DNA from: Lactobacillus pasteurii DSM 23907 = CRBIP 24.76
GTDB taxonomy: Bacteria; Bacillota; Bacilli; Lactobacillales; Lactobacillaceae
Length of the DNA: 64,000 nt
Assembly: GCF_000297025.1 (NCBI RefSeq)
Contig: NZ_CAKD01000029.1
Coordinates: 1 to 64,000, forward strand
Direction: 5' to 3'
Shown: positions 61,101 through 64,000 of the stretch, in pieces
How the letters are laid out: every line of letters starts with the position of its first letter
Numbering within the stretch: position 1 is the stretch's first letter
Notes under the pieces: generated by a model
Database searches by the model: none
Told to the model about the DNA's origin: nothing
Seen by the model: the letters and a program-made list of their open reading frames with translations, nothing else
Position numbers and translations under genes: made by a program

Positions 61101-62321
61101 ATGAAAAAATCACATGGAAAAGAGGAAAGTTTTCCAGAAATCAAATTGCGCTGGCTGATTCTAGCAGAATTAGTCACTTGGATTGGCGCCAGCTTTATCT
61201 GGCCGCTTACATCCGTGTATCTTAACAAACAACTGCACATCAGCTTATCAATGATTGGGGTTGTTTTATTTTTTAACTGTAGTGGAAATATCCTGGGTAG
61301 TATTATTGCTGGTCGCTTATATGACCGCTTCAACCCATATCCTTTGGCTGTAGCTGGGCTTGGGCTAGACGGGGCGGTGCTATTCTTGATGGCGATGTTT
61401 CATGGCTGGCCTGAATATTGGATTTGGCTAACGATTTTGGGCTTTATTGGGGGCTGGAATGGTACCTTGATCAATTCCATTGCCACAAGTATCAAGCGCT
61501 ATCCAGGTAGATACGTCTTCAATGTCATTTACTTCTCGCAGAACTTAGGGGTCGTAACTGGTACTTTGATCGTTGGTTACTTGTATGACTACTCAATTAC
61601 CTTGCTCTTTGTAATTGCGGGCCTACTCTTTGTGATTGCCTGCGTTAACGCGATCTTCAACTATCGTCCAATTATTGCTTTTCACAAGCACCGAATGCAA
61701 CAAGCAGCTAGCGGCCAAAAGGTCAAAAGCGAGCCCATGCCTAAGCGCAACTTTATTATGACGATGGTCTTCTTTGTAACCTTGGGTGTAACTTGGTTGA
61801 TGTACATGAATTGGGAATCCAACTTGTCAGTCTACATGGTGTCTTTAGGGATTCCTTTTCATATGTATAGTTTGCTTTGGACGCTTAATGCCGGTTTGAT
61901 CGTGGTTATGCAGGGGATTTTGGCAAGATTTCCGCGGATCTTCAAGAACCTCTTCCACCAATTGGTCTTTGGGGTCACGATGTTTGCCTTGTCCTTTGTC
62001 ACTTTGGTTTTTGCTAAGGATTTTCCGCACTTTGCCATGTCAATGGCAATCTTGACCTTGGGTGAATCAACGGCCTTTCCAGCTATTCCAGCCTTCGTCA
62101 ATGAATTATCGCCATTAACTAGCAAAGGCAAGTACCAAGGCTCAATCATGGTGGCTTCTGGAATCGGCCGGGCAGTTGGACCTTTGTTTGGCGGGATGAT
62201 TATCGATAAGGCGGGCTATTTGCCGTTTTTCTGGGTTGCCGCAATTGTGATCTTCATGATGAATTTGGTAATGATCCCAGTCTATGTTAAGCTCCATAAC
62301 AAGTTGATAATTTACAAGTAG
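61101..62321 (+). CDS. MFS transporter
   Basis: A 406-residue protein with 12 helices. The first half has the motif-A region GRLYDRFNPYPLAVAGLG between helices 2 and 3 and a helix-5 motif with GVVTGTLIVGYLYDYS. The second half has GRAVGPLFGGMIIDKAG near helix 11. This resembles drug or sugar-acid efflux permeases (MdtG/YfcJ-like), but the substrate is open. AGGGGAG precedes ATG 61101. A single-gene unit between terminators. Confidence 0.85.
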   Translation: MKKSHGKEESFPEIKLRWLILAELVTWIGASFIWPLTSVYLNKQLHISLSMIGVVLFFNCSGNILGSIIAGRLYDRFNPYPLAVAGLGLDGAVLFLMAMFHGWPEYWIWLTILGFIGGWNGTLINSIATSIKRYPGRYVFNVIYFSQNLGVVTGTLIVGYLYDYSITLLFVIAGLLFVIACVNAIFNYRPIIAFHKHRMQQAASGQKVKSEPMPKRNFIMTMVFFVTLGVTWLMYMNWESNLSVYMVSLGIPFHMYSLLWTLNAGLIVVMQGILARFPRIFKNLFHQLVFGVTMFALSFVTLVFAKDFPHFAMSMAILTLGESTAFPAIPAFVNELSPLTSKGKYQGSIMVASGIGRAVGPLFGGMIIDKAGYLPFFWVAAIVIFMMNLVMIPVYVKLHNKLIIYK

Positions 62322-62412
62322 CTTTGTAAAAGATGAAAAAATGGTCAAACTATAGCTTAAAATGCTATAATTAACTAAAAATATTTTTTCATTTAAACAA
62401 AGGGGGACCTTT

Positions 62413-64000
62413 ATGACTAGACAAACAGTGCGCGGTGGTGCTGGTAATATTATTGAACCTCAAGTTGGGGTTCGTCCACAGGACAACTTATATTTAGCAG
62501 TAAACTCTGAATGGATATCTAAGGCAGTGATTCCTTCAGACCGTTCAAGAATTAGCTCCTTTGATGGCATTGATCTTAATGTCGAAAAGAAGTTGATGGC
62601 TGACTTTGCGGCTTGGGCAGATGGCGAAAAGGAAATTGCTTCTGTGCCAAACTTGGACAAGGCAGTAGCCCTTTATAAATTGGCCCGTGACTTTGACAAG
62701 CGCAATAGCGATGCAGCTGCGCCAGTTAAACCATACTTATTAATTTTGGAACAAATCTTGGACTTTGAAGACTTTAACTTGAAGGCACCAGACTTAGCTA
62801 AGGCAGCTGTTAGCTTGCCATTTGCTTTCTCAGTTGATGCCGACATGAAGAATACTAAAGTCAACGTCTTGCAATTCAACGGTCCATCGACTTTCTTGCC
62901 TGATACGAGAAGTTACGAAAATGAAGAAGCTGCCGCAAAATTATTGGCTATTATGGAAAAGCAATCAGCTCACTTGCTTGAACTTGCAGGCGTATCTAAG
63001 GATCAAGCAGCTGAATATGCAAAAGACGCCATTAAGTTCGATAAGCGCATCTCTAAGATCGTTAAGTCAACTGAAGAATGGGCTAGCTATCCAGATATGT
63101 ACAACCCATACAGTAAGGAAGAATTTGCGGCTAAGTTTAGCCACTTCAAGATCGACCACTTCATGCAGGAAGCAATCGGGGAATTTCCTGACAAGATTAT
63201 TGTCAACGATCCACGCTTCTTGGATAACTTCGATGAACTAGTTAACGCTGATACCTTTGACGAATTGAAGGCTTGGATGATCGTGAAGTTTATCAACGGC
63301 GCAGCTAGCTACTTGTCACAAGAATTCCGTGAAGCAGCCTTCCCATTCCGTCAAGCTCTTTCTGGTCAACCAGAACTTGCAAGTGGCGAAAAGCAAGCCT
63401 ACCACATTGCTAATGGCTTATTTAGCGAAGTTGTTGGTGCCTACTATGGTCAAACTTACTTTGGTGCTGATGCCAAGGCGGATGTTTTGGACATGATTCA
63501 CCGCATGCTTGACGTTTACGAAGAACGCTTGAAGAACAACGATTGGCTATCAGAATCAACTAAGCAAAAGGCCATCGTCAAGTTGAAGGCCTTGATCTTG
63601 AAGGTGGGTTACCCAGACAAGATCGAAGAAATCTACAACCGTCTTCAAATCACTCAAGCTAACGCTGGTGGTTCGCTTTACTCTAACATGCGCGCAGCCG
63701 CAATTGTAGGTCGCGAATACAACTTGGAAAAGTTGCACCAACCAGTTGACCGGACTGTTTGGCTCATGCCAGGTAACTTGGTAAATGCCTGCTACGACCC
63801 ACAAAGAAACGATTTGACTTTCCCAGCAGCTATCTTGCAAGCACCGTTTTATGACTTAAAGCAAGATCGCGCTGAGAACTTCGGTGGTATTGGAACGGTT
63901 ATTGCTCACGAAATTTCCCACGCCTTTGACAACAACGGAGCTCAATTTGATGAACTGGGCAACATGGTTAACTGGTGGGAAGATGCGGACTACGAAGAAT
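62413..64000 (+). CDS. pepO: Neutral endopeptidase PepO (M13 family), start of gene
   Basis: The frame is open to the window edge (529 codons seen of about 630-650 expected). PepO cuts oligopeptides inside the cell during protein use. The N-terminal part reads GVRPQDNLYLAVNSEW. The zinc motif HEISHAFDNNGAQFDE (HExxH) is at about 63907, and the upstream segment ends with QRNDLTFPAAILQAPFYDL, the neprilysin family strand. No signal peptide, as is usual for lactobacillar PepO. AAGGGGG precedes ATG 62413. The second Glu ligand (ExxxD) and C terminus lie beyond the edge. Confidence 0.94.
   Translation, partial: MTRQTVRGGAGNIIEPQVGVRPQDNLYLAVNSEWISKAVIPSDRSRISSFDGIDLNVEKKLMADFAAWADGEKEIASVPNLDKAVALYKLARDFDKRNSDAAAPVKPYLLILEQILDFEDFNLKAPDLAKAAVSLPFAFSVDADMKNTKVNVLQFNGPSTFLPDTRSYENEEAAAKLLAIMEKQSAHLLELAGVSKDQAAEYAKDAIKFDKRISKIVKSTEEWASYPDMYNPYSKEEFAAKFSHFKIDHFMQEAIGEFPDKIIVNDPRFLDNFDELVNADTFDELKAWMIVKFINGAASYLSQEFREAAFPFRQALSGQPELASGEKQAYHIANGLFSEVVGAYYGQTYFGADAKADVLDMIHRMLDVYEERLKNNDWLSESTKQKAIVKLKALILKVGYPDKIEEIYNRLQITQANAGGSLYSNMRAAAIVGREYNLEKLHQPVDRTVWLMPGNLVNACYDPQRNDLTFPAAILQAPFYDLKQDRAENFGGIGTVIAHEISHAFDNNGAQFDELGNMVNWWEDADYEE

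Noticed and set aside
60956-61333. A 125-codon minus-strand ORF across the terminator and the start of the MFS gene
   Set aside because: It runs through a strong terminator and antisense to an MFS start with a good ribosome binding site; no signals of its own.
1-64000. CRISPR arrays, tRNA or rRNA genes, prophage or insertion sequences
   Set aside because: No regular direct repeats, cloverleaf sequences, rRNA motifs, transposase or phage genes were seen on either strand by reading.

Overview
The window reads as chromosomal DNA of a low-GC Gram-positive lactic acid bacterium, most likely Lactobacillus sensu stricto (acidophilus/delbrueckii group). The basis is the walK-walH-walI-walJ-htrA-rlmH order, the peptidase and amino-acid uptake load, a D-aspartate ligase next to an asparagine synthase (the D-Asp/D-Asn cross-bridge of lactobacilli), a PepO endopeptidase, and strong GGAGG-type ribosome binding sites. 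Species is not resolved from sequence reading alone. No rRNA, tRNA, CRISPR array, prophage or intact insertion sequence was seen.

1-5.5 kb: the end of the WalRK cell-wall regulon operon (walK tail, walH, walI, walJ), htrA and rlmH. Between htrA and rlmH lies an unusually dense cluster of DnaA-box-like 9-mers. 5.5-16 kb: a TPP-riboswitch-controlled ECF transporter module (fused ATPase plus T component, no S component next to it), an ABC exporter, an AraC-type regulator, htpX-lemA, a deletion remnant of a second ABC exporter, an anion permease, a HesB-like protein, an unlisted 43-residue basic protein gene, and a GH8 glycosidase split by one amber codon. 16-26 kb: a T-box-controlled M20 dipeptidase, an AT-rich rgg/MFS pair, YfbR-like and HNH proteins, a lysine-riboswitch-controlled amino-acid ABC transporter, TerC and a sirtuin.

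26-44 kb: cardiolipin synthase, two unusual alpha/beta hydrolases, RNase HI, a DUF1002 protein, a GT2 glycosyltransferase, prs, a TetR regulator with a membrane partner, a second fused SBP-permease amino-acid transporter, a UbiA prenyltransferase, a CAP-domain secreted protein, ddl, a MerR-like coiled-coil protein with a basic aromatic tail, and a YibE/F pair. 44-56 kb: a large GH31 enzyme divergent from nagA across a NagR-like operator, a nucleoside deoxyribosyltransferase, a tyrosine phosphatase, UspA, and a phosphonate-type ABC operon (phnD-C-E-E) behind a leader with a 35-codon ORF and a terminator-like hairpin. Next comes a rearrangement scar where two gene halves (an FAD oxidase and a GH13 glucosidase) meet head to head. 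56-64 kb: a metallophosphoesterase, the asnB plus D-aspartate ligase pair, an MFS permease and the start of pepO, cut by the window end.

Much of the window concerns nutrient capture (thiamine, lysine and other amino acids, peptides, glycans, phosphonate-like ligands) under RNA-based control, and envelope building (WalRK accessories, ddl, D-Asp/D-Asn bridge, cardiolipin). Four loci are visibly decaying.
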